From positions 343,734-407,733 of the forward strand of contig JABBOY010000003.1 of the NCBI GenBank assembly GCA_012927585.1: a stretch of DNA of 64,000 bases, given 5' to 3'. A program made the translations under genes and the position numbers. The notes beneath the pieces were generated by a model. The model ran no database searches and was not told where the DNA came from. It saw nothing but the letters and a program-made list of their open reading frames with translations. Source of the stretch: Glaciimonas sp. (GTDB lineage Bacteria > Pseudomonadota > Gammaproteobacteria > Burkholderiales > Burkholderiaceae_D). How positions within the stretch are numbered: position 1 is the stretch's first letter; every line of letters begins with the position of its first letter. This document shows positions 1 through 9,538 of the stretch, one piece after another.

Positions 1-32
1 TTCCGGCTTCCGCGCAAACTATTCGCTCGTTA

Positions 33-64
33 GCTCTGGCCGACGGCCATCGATCGGCCAGAGC
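33..64. promoter_or_regulatory. Perfect 11-bp inverted repeat upstream of XRE regulator
   Basis: GCTCTGGCCGA (33-43) is repeated inverted at 54-64 with a 10-nt spacer. It ends 25 bp before the preferred start of the XRE-type regulator. No T-tract follows on either side. It could be an autoregulatory operator, as is common for XRE antitoxins, or the end of an upstream transcription unit outside the window. Confidence 0.4.
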
Positions 65-89
65 CATGCAAGGAACAACCGGAGAAGTC

Positions 90-377
90 ATGAAAGAATT
101 GTTAAGCTCACCACGAGTAATTGCCTTTGCCACTCGCGGCATCCCGCCCGAAGAAGCGGCAGTACTGGACATGCGCGCCGACCTGATGGCAAAACTGCGA
201 CGAATTATTTCCCAACATGGATGGACCCAACAACAAGCATCGGGCCATCTGGGCATTAGCCAGTCACGCGTGTCGGATCTGGTGCGCGGCAAATGCGACA
301 AGTTCAGGCTCGATATGCTGATCAAGCTGGCCGCACGCGTCGGTCAAAAATTACATTTGGTGCTGGAAGCAGCCTGA
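90..377 (+). CDS. XRE-family HTH regulator (antitoxin-like)
   Basis: A small protein of 95 residues. After an N-terminal segment (RGIPPEEAAVLDMRADLMAKL) comes a helix-turn-helix (WTQQQASGHLGISQSRVSDLV) and a compact C-terminus. This is the layout of HTH_37/HigA-like antitoxins, usually paired with an upstream RelE/HigB toxin. Any toxin gene would lie left of the window. The start at 90 is chosen because GGAGAAG lies 3 nt upstream; an in-frame ATG at 66 has no ribosome-binding site and abuts the inverted repeat. DNA binding is well supported. The antitoxin role is an inference because no partner is visible. Confidence 0.7.
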   Translation: MKELLSSPRVIAFATRGIPPEEAAVLDMRADLMAKLRRIISQHGWTQQQASGHLGISQSRVSDLVRGKCDKFRLDMLIKLAARVGQKLHLVLEAA

Positions 378-459
378 GTATCCCCGATAGGCCTAGCCAC
401 TGACCGGGTTGCAGTGGCTAGGCCACAAATTGAGCAACCCACATCGATAGGAGTTCGCA

Positions 460-855
460 ATGATGAAACGACCATTACTGGTGTCTGTCTTAGCCACTGC
501 CTTGTCTTTGCCCACTGGGTTCGCGTTGGCGGCTGACCCAACACCAGTCCAAGGAAAACAACAAACACAAAAGCAAGAGCAAATTTGGGGCAGCCAGCTT
601 ATGACGCCACAAGAACGCTCTGAATATCGCGCCAAAATGTTCGCTGTAAAAACTACCGAAGAACGAGAGCAAATCCGCAAGGAAAATCACGAGGCCATGA
701 AAAAGCGCGCCGCGGCGCGTGGCGTGACCATACCCGACGAGCTACCTGCCAGAGGTACCGGCAGAGGCACGGGCGGTGGCATGGGTCCTGGTGGTGGTAT
801 GGGCGGGGGCGGCATGGGTGGTGGCATGGGTCCGGGCGGTGGGGTCAGTCGTTAA
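460..855 (+). CDS. Secreted Gly/Met-rich small protein, hypothetical
   Basis: A 131-residue protein with a clear signal peptide (MMKRPLLVSVLATALSLPTGFALA, probable cleavage after ALA-AD). A charged helical core follows (MTPQERSEYRAKM and TTEEREQIRKENHEAMKKRA), and the last ~30 residues are almost only Gly and Met with some Pro. The MTPQER...EYRAKM core recalls small periplasmic proteins of beta-proteobacteria with CpxP/Spy-like LTxxQ character, but the match is weak. AGGAG lies before the ATG. The Met-rich tail could bind metal, which is speculative. It looks monocistronic, with a strong hairpin after the stop. Confidence 0.65.
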   Translation: MMKRPLLVSVLATALSLPTGFALAADPTPVQGKQQTQKQEQIWGSQLMTPQERSEYRAKMFAVKTTEEREQIRKENHEAMKKRAAARGVTIPDELPARGTGRGTGGGMGPGGGMGGGGMGGGMGPGGGVSR

Positions 856-886
856 TCGAGTTAACGCCTGACGCTACGCTCCAGAT

Positions 887-919
887 GGGACGCTGTGCGG
901 TAAAGCCGCGCAGCGTTCC
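887..919. terminator. Strong hairpin between convergent genes
   Basis: Arms 887-900 and 906-919 pair over 14 bp (two G-U pairs) around the loop TAAAG. It sits between the convergent secreted protein gene and serS and probably ends transcription of one or both. There is no clear T-tract, so intrinsic termination is likely but not certain. Confidence 0.55.
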
Positions 920-989
920 CTGCGCTCTTAAACGCGAGTGCGACCCCTGTCTACCGGCACTGCAAATCAACCAGCTTCCTCCGAAGTCC

Positions 990-2291
<1,302 letters not shown>

Positions 2292-2379
2292 TTATGGTGA
2301 CGAAAACCGCCATTGTAGCAAGCCGCGGATTGCGTCCCAGCGGATTCCAGCACGATCCATGCCTCTGCATTGTCTGCGG

Positions 2380-3663
2380 CTATTTTTTTGCCTTTTTATC
2401 CAATTCCCGCAAATGCGCCAATTTCTCGCCGATCTTGCCTTCCAGCCCACGCGGGGTTGGGGTGTACCAGTGCTGGTTGCCGATGCCATCCGGCAAATAG
2501 GTTTCGCCAGCAGCGTAAGCCTCCGGTTCGTCGTGCGCATATCGGTACAACTTGCCGTAACCTAATTCTTTCATCAGCTTGGTAGGAGCGTTGCGCAAAT
2601 GCTCCGGCACCGGGCGCGATTTATCCTGTTTGACGAAGGCTCTGACCTGGTTGTAAGCCATGTAACCGGCATTGCTCTTGGCGGCAATCGACAAATAAAT
2701 CACCGCTTGTGCCAGTGCCAATTCGCCTTCCGGCGAGCCCAGGCGCTCATAAGTGGCGGCAGCATCGTTGGTGATCTGCATCGCGCGCGGGTCGGCCAGC
2801 CCGATGTCTTCCCAGGCCATGCGCACGATACGACGCGACAGATAGCGCGCATCGACGCCGCCATCGAGCATCCGGCACAGCCAATACAGCGCCGCGTCGG
2901 GGTTCGATCCGCGCACCGATTTGTGCAAGGCTGAAATCTGGTCGTAAAACGCGTCGCCGCCCTTGTCGAAACGGCGTAGCGTGTCGCCCAGACATTCCAC
3001 CAGTAGCGCCGCGTCGACTTGTTTCAGATTCTTGGCCTGCGCCGCGCGGAAAATAATTTCCAGCGTATTCAACAACTTGCGGCCATCGCCGTCGGCACTC
3101 GCGATCAGTGTCAGTTTGGCGTCCGGCGTAAATTGCAAGCCATCCAGCTCGACAGCGCAGGCGCGATCGGCCAAAATGCGCAAGTCATCATCAGTGAGCG
3201 ACTTCAGCACATAAGTCGCCGCGCGCGACAACAGAGCGCCATTGACTTCGAACGATGGATTTTCGGTGGTGGCGCCGATGAAAGTGAACAAGCCGCTCTC
3301 GACGTGCGGCAGAAATGCATCTTGCTGGCTCTTGTTGAAACGATGCACTTCATCCACGAACAGGATGGTGCGGCGGCCAGAGTTAGCGCGAATCACCTGC
3401 GCCCGTTCGACCGCCTCGCGGATATCCTTCACCCCGGATAGCACCGCCGGCAGCGCTATGAATTCGGCATTGAAACTGTCAGCCATCAGGCGCGCCAGCG
3501 TAGTCTTGCCCACGCCCGGCGGCCCCCACAAAATCATCGAATGCGGCTCGCCTGATTCGAACGCGACACGCAACGGTTTGCCCGCGCCAAGCAAGTGTTG
3601 CTGACCGATCACGTCATCCAGCGTTTTGGGGCGAAGGCGTTCGGCCAAGGGGATCAAAGTCAT
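2380..3663 (-). CDS. rarA: Replication-associated recombination protein A (RarA/MgsA AAA+ ATPase)
   Basis: A 427-residue clamp-loader-like AAA+ ATPase that acts at stalled replication forks. Walker A is WGPPGVGKTT near residue 46, Walker B/DEAD-like is ILFVDEVHRFNKSQQD, and sensor 1 is FIGATTENPSF. The C-terminal tetramerisation region ends with the typical YLPDGIGNQHWYTPTPRGLEGKI. The start MTLIPLAERLRPKTLDDVIGQ at 3663 matches the family; the upstream open frame has no family-like sequence. In most relatives lolA lies directly upstream; here about 8.7 kb separates them. Confidence 0.96.
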   Translation of the reverse strand: MTLIPLAERLRPKTLDDVIGQQHLLGAGKPLRVAFESGEPHSMILWGPPGVGKTTLARLMADSFNAEFIALPAVLSGVKDIREAVERAQVIRANSGRRTILFVDEVHRFNKSQQDAFLPHVESGLFTFIGATTENPSFEVNGALLSRAATYVLKSLTDDDLRILADRACAVELDGLQFTPDAKLTLIASADGDGRKLLNTLEIIFRAAQAKNLKQVDAALLVECLGDTLRRFDKGGDAFYDQISALHKSVRGSNPDAALYWLCRMLDGGVDARYLSRRIVRMAWEDIGLADPRAMQITNDAAATYERLGSPEGELALAQAVIYLSIAAKSNAGYMAYNQVRAFVKQDKSRPVPEHLRNAPTKLMKELGYGKLYRYAHDEPEAYAAGETYLPDGIGNQHWYTPTPRGLEGKIGEKLAHLRELDKKAKK

Positions 3664-3757
3664 GGGTAGACAAGCATAAAGTCGAGAAAGAAGATTGTAG
3701 TCTAGCGGTATACTGCAACCCCGTGCCACGCCATCCATCACCACATTGTTCATCGAC

Positions 3758-4066
3758 ATGGAACCACAAGACAACACCGCCCTGCGCACCAAACTGCTAC
3801 AGGAAACCGCCCAAATCGCCTGGGTCGAACTACAGCGCCACTTTGCCACTGGCGCGGTTGTGTATGTCAGCGACAGCCTCGACCTGATCGATGTTGCCAT
3901 GCACATCAGCAATGACGACAAGACTATCGTTGAGAACTGGCTGCAGGCACAACAGCTCGGCCGGGTGTCGGATCAGCAGGCGCGAGAATGGCTGGAAACA
4001 GACGCGCTAGTCTGGTCGGTGGTAGTCAACCCGTGGATTCTGGTGCAACCAAAATACTGTCTTTAA
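3758..4066 (+). CDS. DUF2288 family protein
   Basis: About 102 residues, starting MEPQDNTALRTKLLQETAQIAW. It keeps the DUF2288 pattern: an ELQRHFA segment, VVYVSDSLDLIDVA, then WVVNPWILVQP-like sequence near the C-terminus (here WSVVVNPWILVQPKYCL). Function is unknown; the family is widespread in proteobacteria and cyanobacteria. An ATG four codons upstream (3746) is also possible. It is divergent from rarA with about 95 bp between them and is followed by a copy of the dispersed AT-rich repeat. Confidence 0.75.
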   Translation: MEPQDNTALRTKLLQETAQIAWVELQRHFATGAVVYVSDSLDLIDVAMHISNDDKTIVENWLQAQQLGRVSDQQAREWLETDALVWSVVVNPWILVQPKYCL

Positions 4067-4118
4067 GAAACCCTGGCAAATCGCTTTTGCAATCGCAGTG
4101 TTGATTGAAAAATAACAT

Positions 4119-4199
4119 ATACTGCGTTATGTATTTTACGTCGACCCATAAATAATATGCGGAATATTCCATATTTATAGGCATACTCCAGTTATTTTT
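4119..4199 (+). repeat. Dispersed AT-rich repeat, copy A
   Basis: Runs from ATACT through an ATGTATTTT segment and a central ATATGCGG to CATATTTATAGGCATACTCC, then a TATTTTT run. It shares this order of blocks with copies at 10.8, 17.4, 25.8, 28.9, 46.1 and 53.2 kb. It lies between two convergent genes (DUF2288 and the B12-MerR regulator). Confidence 0.8.
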
Positions 4200-4216
4200 C
4201 TCTTATAAAAAAATAT

Positions 4217-5158
4217 TTAGGCAGCCTGTCTGGCGTGCCACTCATTGAGGCAAGTGTGAATCTCAATAAGGCTGTTCAGTACATACACCGACTTTGGCGG
4301 ACGTCGGGCAAGCACCGCGCAATGGCCGCCGACCCATAACTCTATTCCAGCCGGTAATTTGCTGGACAAGTCAGTCAAGCCTTCCAGCACTTGCCTGGGA
4401 TTCATCACACCTGAAAATGACAGCGCAACGATATCCGCACCTTGCGAGTGAACCGCGCTCACGATATCGACTACCGGTGTTTGTACACCCAATGAAATAC
4501 AACTCGCGCCGTCCAGCACAAAAATCGCTTCCGCCATCAACAAACCCAAGCCGTGCTGCTCCTGGGGCAAGGTCGTCAACAGAATGCGCGGACGTGCAGG
4601 CTCTTCGCCCTGCAGCAGCGGCAGTGTCGAAATGGCATTACGCATCACAACTTGCACCGATTCGGTATACAAATGCTCTTCAAAAACTTGCAATGCACCG
4701 CTGGCCCAAGCGTCACCTACCAAGCAATTCAGCGGCGCCAATATTTCGATGACAAAACGTTCCAGACCCATGCGCGACAATGCTTGCGACAGGCGGTGAC
4801 GCAACACCTCGGCTTGATGCGTTTGGCATAAATCCAGATAACCTTGCAGCACGGCAAGGTCGGCCCCGCCGGCGCTGGTAGCGCTGATCGCATCGGCGGC
4901 CGCTGCCGTCACCGACTGTTGCAGCAGCTGCTGCAACGCCTGGGTGCTGTGATGCATGATTTTGCCGGGACGATGGCCTTGATCAAGCAAGCGCTTCAAC
5001 AGCCGCAGCTTGTCAACCTGTTCAACGGGATATGCGCGCTCGCCCAGGTCATCCCTGCTCGGCTTCGGAAATCCATAGCGACGCTCCCATACCCGCAACG
5101 CATCCTTAGACAAGCCGGTATCGCGCTCAACGGCGCCGATACTCATTGTTATCTGCAT
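4217..5158 (-). CDS. MerR-family regulator with cobalamin-binding light-sensor domain (LitR/CarH type)
   Basis: A 313-residue regulator. Residues 5-75 form a MerR winged helix (GAVERDTGLSKDALRVWERRYGFP). Residues ~100-175 form the four-helix cap and contain W151-x9-E161-H162, the motif that covers the adenosyl face of AdoCbl in CarH/LitR photoreceptors. Residues ~190-310 are a Rossmann B12-binding domain with E200-Q-H202, the expected cobalt-ligand histidine. By family knowledge such proteins repress in the dark and release DNA when light breaks the Co-C bond. It is divergent from the lipid-modification operon at 5419-10767, its likely target. Light response is inferred from motifs only. Confidence 0.85.
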   Translation of the reverse strand: MQITMSIGAVERDTGLSKDALRVWERRYGFPKPSRDDLGERAYPVEQVDKLRLLKRLLDQGHRPGKIMHHSTQALQQLLQQSVTAAAADAISATSAGGADLAVLQGYLDLCQTHQAEVLRHRLSQALSRMGLERFVIEILAPLNCLVGDAWASGALQVFEEHLYTESVQVVMRNAISTLPLLQGEEPARPRILLTTLPQEQHGLGLLMAEAIFVLDGASCISLGVQTPVVDIVSAVHSQGADIVALSFSGVMNPRQVLEGLTDLSSKLPAGIELWVGGHCAVLARRPPKSVYVLNSLIEIHTCLNEWHARQAA

Positions 5159-5275
5159 AAAATTTATTTACCTGTTTGTATATCGCCATTTCACAACTCA
5201 AAGTTTACGCTTACAGCATAGACAATTAATATATTTTTTAGCAATTATTGGTATTTATCGCATTATTACCATTAT

Positions 5276-5323
5276 TTGTCCATGACATTACATTGACAAT
5301 AAAAAGATTTAAGTTCAGCATAC
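5276..5323 (+). promoter_or_regulatory. Candidate promoter/operator between the B12-MerR gene and the lipid operon
   Basis: An inverted repeat TTGTC-N14-GACAA spans 5276-5299. Its right arm overlaps a consensus -35 box TTGACA (5293-5298). A weak -10 (around GCATAC/CATACG, 5318-5324) would leave a long 19-20 bp spacer, as seen at many MerR-controlled promoters. This is a guess from position and sequence only. Confidence 0.35.
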
Positions 5324-5418
5324 GCTGGATCCGGCACCTATTTTACGTGCGCAAACTATTAAAGCCGCTGTTACGCGCCACTTGACATTTTCAGTTGCCA
5401 GCCATGAGGAAGTACCCG

Positions 5419-6738
5419 ATGAAAATCGCTGTCATAGGATCAGGAATCTCCGGTCTGTCCTGCGCATATCGCTTGGCCCGAGCCGGCTTTGATGTCGCAT
5501 TATTGGAGGCGAACGATTATTTTGGCGGTCACACTCATACTGTCGACGTCACGCTGGATAACGTCAGCTACGGCGTAGATACCGGCTTTCTAGTCTTTAA
5601 TCACAAAACCTATCCCAATCTGGTTGCGTTATTTGCTGAACTGGAAATAGAGACTGTGGCTACCGATATGTCTTTTTCAGTCAAGTTACCGCTAGGCGGG
5701 CGCACGCTGGAATGGGCCGGCGGCGGTCTTGATGCTGTATTTGCGCAGCGCAGCAACTTGTTACGCCCAAGTTTTCACCGCATGTTACGCGATATTCTGC
5801 GCTTCAATCGATACGCCACAAGGCTGGCATTATCCGACGAAGATACAGCGGCAAACAATTCGCTCGGCGCTTACTTAGTCCAGCACAACTACAGCATGGA
5901 ATTTCGTGACTGGTATTTGCTGCCTATGGCAGGTTGCATCTGGTCATGCCCAACCGAGCAAATGCTGGCGTTCCCGCTATTGTCATTTGTGCGCTTTTGC
6001 CACAACCACGGTCTTTTGCAAGTCAATGACCGGCCGCAATGGCACACCGTTAAAGGCGGTGCGCGTCATTATGTCGAAAAAATGCTGGCGCACATTCCCT
6101 CCAAATTTCTGAATACAACGGTCAAATCCGTCACTCGCCTGACACTGGGCAACAGCACCAAAATCAAGATTCAAGCCACCAATGGCGTCCACCCGGTTGA
6201 GCATGTCGTTGACCATGTGGTACTAGCCAGCCATAGCGATCAATCTTTGCGCCTGTTGCGGGATGCGACGGCAGCCGAAAGCGCATTGCTGTCAACCATC
6301 CAGTATCAGCCTAACCGCGCAGTGCTGCATGTCGACTCCAGCTGCCTGCCGGCAAACAAGAAAACCTGGTCAGCCTGGAACTATCAGAGCCAGCCGGGGC
6401 GCGAACCCAAGGTATGCGTACATTACCTGATCAACCAGTTGCAACCTGTGCCATTCCGGCAAGCAGTGATCGTGTCGCTTAATCCGATTCATCCGCCACA
6501 GCCTGATAGCGTACTTGCTACTTTTGATTACGCGCATCCGGTATTCGATGCTGCTGCGGTCGCGGCACAACGCAAATTGGCAATCATGCAAGGCCATCAG
6601 AATACCTGGTTTGCAGGTGCCTGGACCGGTTATGGATTCCATGAAGATGGCTTGAAGTCGGGGCTGGCAGTAGCCCAAGCCATTCAGGCAGTTACCCAAG
6701 CCACAGCCAACGCGCAGCAGATGCGCTCTGCCGCCTAA
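5419..6738 (+). CDS. FAD/NAD(P)-binding amine-oxidase-like oxidoreductase (COG2907 type)
   Basis: A 439-residue flavoprotein. The N-terminus MKIAVIGSGISGLSCAYRLARAGFDVAL is an ADP-binding Rossmann fold, followed by LLEANDYFGGHTHTVDV. The C-terminal WFAGAWTGYGFHEDGLKSGL is the second FAD-contact motif of the amine-oxidase/desaturase group. ATG 5419 is preferred because AGGAAG lies just upstream; an ATG at 5395 has no such site. It leads a co-directional operon with DUF1365 and a CFA-synthase-like gene. Such trios occur in photo-oxidative stress regulons, where a role in fatty-acid modification is proposed; the substrate is unknown. Confidence 0.85.
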   Translation: MKIAVIGSGISGLSCAYRLARAGFDVALLEANDYFGGHTHTVDVTLDNVSYGVDTGFLVFNHKTYPNLVALFAELEIETVATDMSFSVKLPLGGRTLEWAGGGLDAVFAQRSNLLRPSFHRMLRDILRFNRYATRLALSDEDTAANNSLGAYLVQHNYSMEFRDWYLLPMAGCIWSCPTEQMLAFPLLSFVRFCHNHGLLQVNDRPQWHTVKGGARHYVEKMLAHIPSKFLNTTVKSVTRLTLGNSTKIKIQATNGVHPVEHVVDHVVLASHSDQSLRLLRDATAAESALLSTIQYQPNRAVLHVDSSCLPANKKTWSAWNYQSQPGREPKVCVHYLINQLQPVPFRQAVIVSLNPIHPPQPDSVLATFDYAHPVFDAAAVAAQRKLAIMQGHQNTWFAGAWTGYGFHEDGLKSGLAVAQAIQAVTQATANAQQMRSAA

Positions 6739-6753
6739 ACGCGATGCAACACA

Positions 6754-7584
6754 ATGACGCACTCACTCGCTAAGAACATAGATAAGCCCGCCTCACTTTC
6801 GGTGCAATTGTGCTTTGGCGAAGTGCGCCACACCCGTTTGCGTCCTGCCCGACATGTTTTTAACTACGGCGTGTATTTTGTGCGCATGCCGTTGCGTCCA
6901 ATGGCGCACGCACCGTTGAAGCGTGCACTGCCGGCAGGGTTTTCCCACAACCGCTTCAATTTATTGTCCTTTTGGGATAAAGACCACGGCGATGGACAGC
7001 AGCCTTTGCTCAGTTGGATTGATGCACTACTGAAGAACGAAGGTATTGCCGACGCCGATGGCGAAATCTGGTTGCAGGCATTCCCGCGTGTGCTGGGCTA
7101 TGTATTTAATCCGGTGTCTTTCTGGTTTTGTCATAACAAGGATGGACAACTGCGTGCGGTGTTGGCCGAAGTACGCAATACCTTTGGCGAGAGTCACAAT
7201 TATTTGCTCGATACCGGCGGCGCGATGCCTTATGGCATCGAATTGACTGCGCGCAAAATATTCCATGTTTCGCCGTTTTGCGCAGTGGATGGCACTTATC
7301 GTTTTCGCTTTATGCGTACTTCGCACAATCGCGGCGGCAAAGCAGCGGAGCGCACGGTAGTAAGGATTGATTATGACGACGCCGCTGGCCCGCTGCTTTT
7401 GACCAGCGTATCCGGGTCGTCGCACCCATTGTCGAATGCCGTCGTAGCCAGAGCATTTTTTGCCTACCCCCTGATGACCTTCGGCGTCATTGCAAGAATA
7501 CATTGGCAAGCATTGCGATTATGGATAAAGCGTGTGCCATTTTTCAAAAAACCACATCCTCCATCCAGCGAGTTGAGCCGATGA
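6754..7584 (+). CDS. DUF1365 family protein
   Basis: A 276-residue protein of the DUF1365 family. Typical features are LCFGEVRHTRLRPARHVFNY near the N-terminus, LLSFWDKDHGDG, FPRVLGYVFNPVSFWFCHN, and EVRNTFGESHNYLL. The family is almost always found next to the flavoprotein and CFA-synthase-like gene, as here. No signal peptide is seen; the C-terminal part (FFAYPLMTFGVIARIHWQAL) is hydrophobic and may touch the membrane. The stop overlaps the next start as ATGA, implying translational coupling. Confidence 0.88.
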   Translation: MTHSLAKNIDKPASLSVQLCFGEVRHTRLRPARHVFNYGVYFVRMPLRPMAHAPLKRALPAGFSHNRFNLLSFWDKDHGDGQQPLLSWIDALLKNEGIADADGEIWLQAFPRVLGYVFNPVSFWFCHNKDGQLRAVLAEVRNTFGESHNYLLDTGGAMPYGIELTARKIFHVSPFCAVDGTYRFRFMRTSHNRGGKAAERTVVRIDYDDAAGPLLLTSVSGSSHPLSNAVVARAFFAYPLMTFGVIARIHWQALRLWIKRVPFFKKPHPPSSELSR

Positions 7585-8822
7585 ATACCAAACTAATGCA
7601 TCCGAAAACGATCAATTTTGATACCCAGTCAGCACCGCCCGGGCACCTGAACTTGCCGGCGCAAGTGAAATTCATTCTGCAAATGTTGCGCAAGCTCGAA
7701 CAAGGTGCGCTGCGCATGGAGTTTCCAAATGGCCACTATGAGCACTTTGGCGATCACTCGCATCCGGTCACGCTATCGCTGAAAAACTGGGATATCTGTA
7801 ATGCAGCCCTGAAGTCGGGCGACATCGGTTTTGCGCAAACTTTCATTGATGGCCATTGGAGCACCGACAATTTGCCAGGCTTGATTGAAATTTTTGTGCG
7901 CAACCGCCATGCACTGGAATCGATGATTTATGGCAGTTGGTGGGGTAGCCTGCTGTACCGCCTGAAGCATGTTTTCAATCGTAATTCCAGATCGGGTAGC
8001 CGTAAAAACATCCATGCCCACTACGACATCGGCAACGATTTTTATCAATTGTGGCTGGATCCTTCCATGACGTATTCCAGTGCATTGTTTGCCGACGGCC
8101 ATGCCGACGACTTGCACGCTGCGCAAAACGCCAAATACCGCCGGATATTGAATGAATTGCAGTTGCCGCCACATGCACGGGTGCTGGAAATAGGCTGCGG
8201 CTGGGGCGGCTTTGCAGAACTGACAACCAGCACCGCTGATGCGCACGTTACAGGCTTGACACTATCGCGCCAGCAATTAAATTTTGCGCATCAGCGTTTA
8301 AGCAAGGCCGGCGTCGCCGATCAGGTGGAGTTGCGGCTGCAGGATTACCGCGATACCCACGGCCAGTTCGATGCGGTCGCGTCGATTGAAATGTTTGAAG
8401 CCGTCGGCGAAACCTATTGGCCGAGTTATTTTGAATGCATCGCCCGCAACCTTAAACCGAAGGGCCGTGCCTGTATCCAAACCATCGTGATTGCCGACGG
8501 ATTATTTGAGCGCTATCGGAAAGGCACCGACTTTATTCAGCAATATATTTTTCCCGGCGGGATGTTACCGTCGCCGTCGGTTTTTTGCCGGCAAGCTGCC
8601 AGGCATGGGTTGCGCGTAGTCAACGAATTCAAATTTGGCCTCGACTATGCGCGCACCCTTGATGCGTGGCGCAGCGCTTTCCAAAAACAATTGCCGCAAG
8701 TGCGCGCGCAAGGCTTCGATGATCGCTTCTTGCGTACCTGGGAATTTTATCTCGCATATTGCGAAGCAGGATTTCGCGCAAAGAATATTGATGTCGCCCA
8801 GTTCACTCTTGAAAAAATTTGA
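7581..8822 (+). CDS. Cyclopropane-fatty-acyl-phospholipid synthase family methyltransferase
   Basis: A 413-residue SAM-dependent enzyme of the CFA synthase family, which adds a methylene or methyl group to double bonds of membrane phospholipid acyl chains. NIHAHYDIGNDFYQLWLDPSMTYSSALF is the family hallmark; VLEIGCGWGGFAE is SAM motif I; SIEMFEAVG and the C-terminal FYLAYCEAGFRAKNID are typical. The start at 7581 overlaps the DUF1365 stop. The operon setting under a B12 light sensor suggests the light-stress branch of the family rather than the stationary-phase Cfa; that is an inference. Confidence 0.9.
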   Translation: MNTKLMHPKTINFDTQSAPPGHLNLPAQVKFILQMLRKLEQGALRMEFPNGHYEHFGDHSHPVTLSLKNWDICNAALKSGDIGFAQTFIDGHWSTDNLPGLIEIFVRNRHALESMIYGSWWGSLLYRLKHVFNRNSRSGSRKNIHAHYDIGNDFYQLWLDPSMTYSSALFADGHADDLHAAQNAKYRRILNELQLPPHARVLEIGCGWGGFAELTTSTADAHVTGLTLSRQQLNFAHQRLSKAGVADQVELRLQDYRDTHGQFDAVASIEMFEAVGETYWPSYFECIARNLKPKGRACIQTIVIADGLFERYRKGTDFIQQYIFPGGMLPSPSVFCRQAARHGLRVVNEFKFGLDYARTLDAWRSAFQKQLPQVRAQGFDDRFLRTWEFYLAYCEAGFRAKNIDVAQFTLEKI

Positions 8823-8993
8823 TGCCATGAACCGCAACAGATTAATTGGGAACGGGCCTCGACACCTGATCGGCACACGAGCGATGTCCGCCGGATATGG
8901 ATTGCGGCCACGTCTGTTGAAACCATCTGCAGCAGGCCTAATGCTGCGCCCCCGTCACGCGATGTTTAATCCTTAAAACGGTAGGAGCCCAAC

Positions 8994-9524
8994 ATGCATT
9001 ATCTGAAAAATTTTTGTGCGGCGATCGCAATTACTCTGCTGACTTCCTGTGCTGCGCCAGAACCGCCCTACTACGCCAACCAAAAACCGACGCTTGACAT
9101 GCAGCAGTATTTCAACGGCACGCTGGATGCCTGGGGCATGTTTCAAGATCGTTCCGGCAAGGTCGTGAAACGCTTTACCGTAGTGATGCGATGCAAGTGG
9201 GATGGCGATGTCGGTACGCTCGATGAAGACTTTAGCTATTCCGACGGCACCAAACAAAAACGCGTATGGACACTGCGCAAAGTGGCGCCCGGCCGTTATA
9301 TCGGCACCGCACCCGATGTGATCGGTGAAGCCATCGGTAGCGCCGCCGGCAATGTTCTGCATTGGAAATATGTGCTGGCGCTACCAGTGGAGGGCCGTAT
9401 TTATAACGTGAAATTGGACGACTGGATGTACTTAATGGATGACCGCGTGATGTTAAACCGTACCGCCATGAGCAAATTCGGATTTGCGCTAGGCGAAATT
9501 ACCTTGTCCGTTACCAAGCGTTGA
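8994..9524 (+). CDS. DUF3833 family lipoprotein
   Basis: A 176-residue protein with a lipoprotein signal (lipobox LTSC at residues 15-19), so probably a membrane-anchored lipoprotein. Conserved DUF3833 features include LDMQQYFNGTLDAWGMFQDRSGKVVKRF, WTLRKVAPGRYIGTAPDVIGEA, and the C-terminal KFGFALGEITLSVTKR. AGGAG precedes the start by 6 nt. Family members recur in this same lipid/photo-stress cluster. The biochemical role is unknown; the barrel-like family may bind lipids, which is speculative. Confidence 0.85.
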   Translation: MHYLKNFCAAIAITLLTSCAAPEPPYYANQKPTLDMQQYFNGTLDAWGMFQDRSGKVVKRFTVVMRCKWDGDVGTLDEDFSYSDGTKQKRVWTLRKVAPGRYIGTAPDVIGEAIGSAAGNVLHWKYVLALPVEGRIYNVKLDDWMYLMDDRVMLNRTAMSKFGFALGEITLSVTKR

Positions 9525-9538
9525 ATGCCGGGCTGCAA

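Noticed and set aside
33..377. Complete toxin-antitoxin module at the window start
   Set aside because: Only the antitoxin-like gene is present; a toxin gene would be outside the window and cannot be claimed.
5383..5418. TTGACA at 5383-5388 as a promoter for the lipid operon
   Set aside because: It lies only about 30 bp before the start codon, leaving no room for a -10 box and leader.
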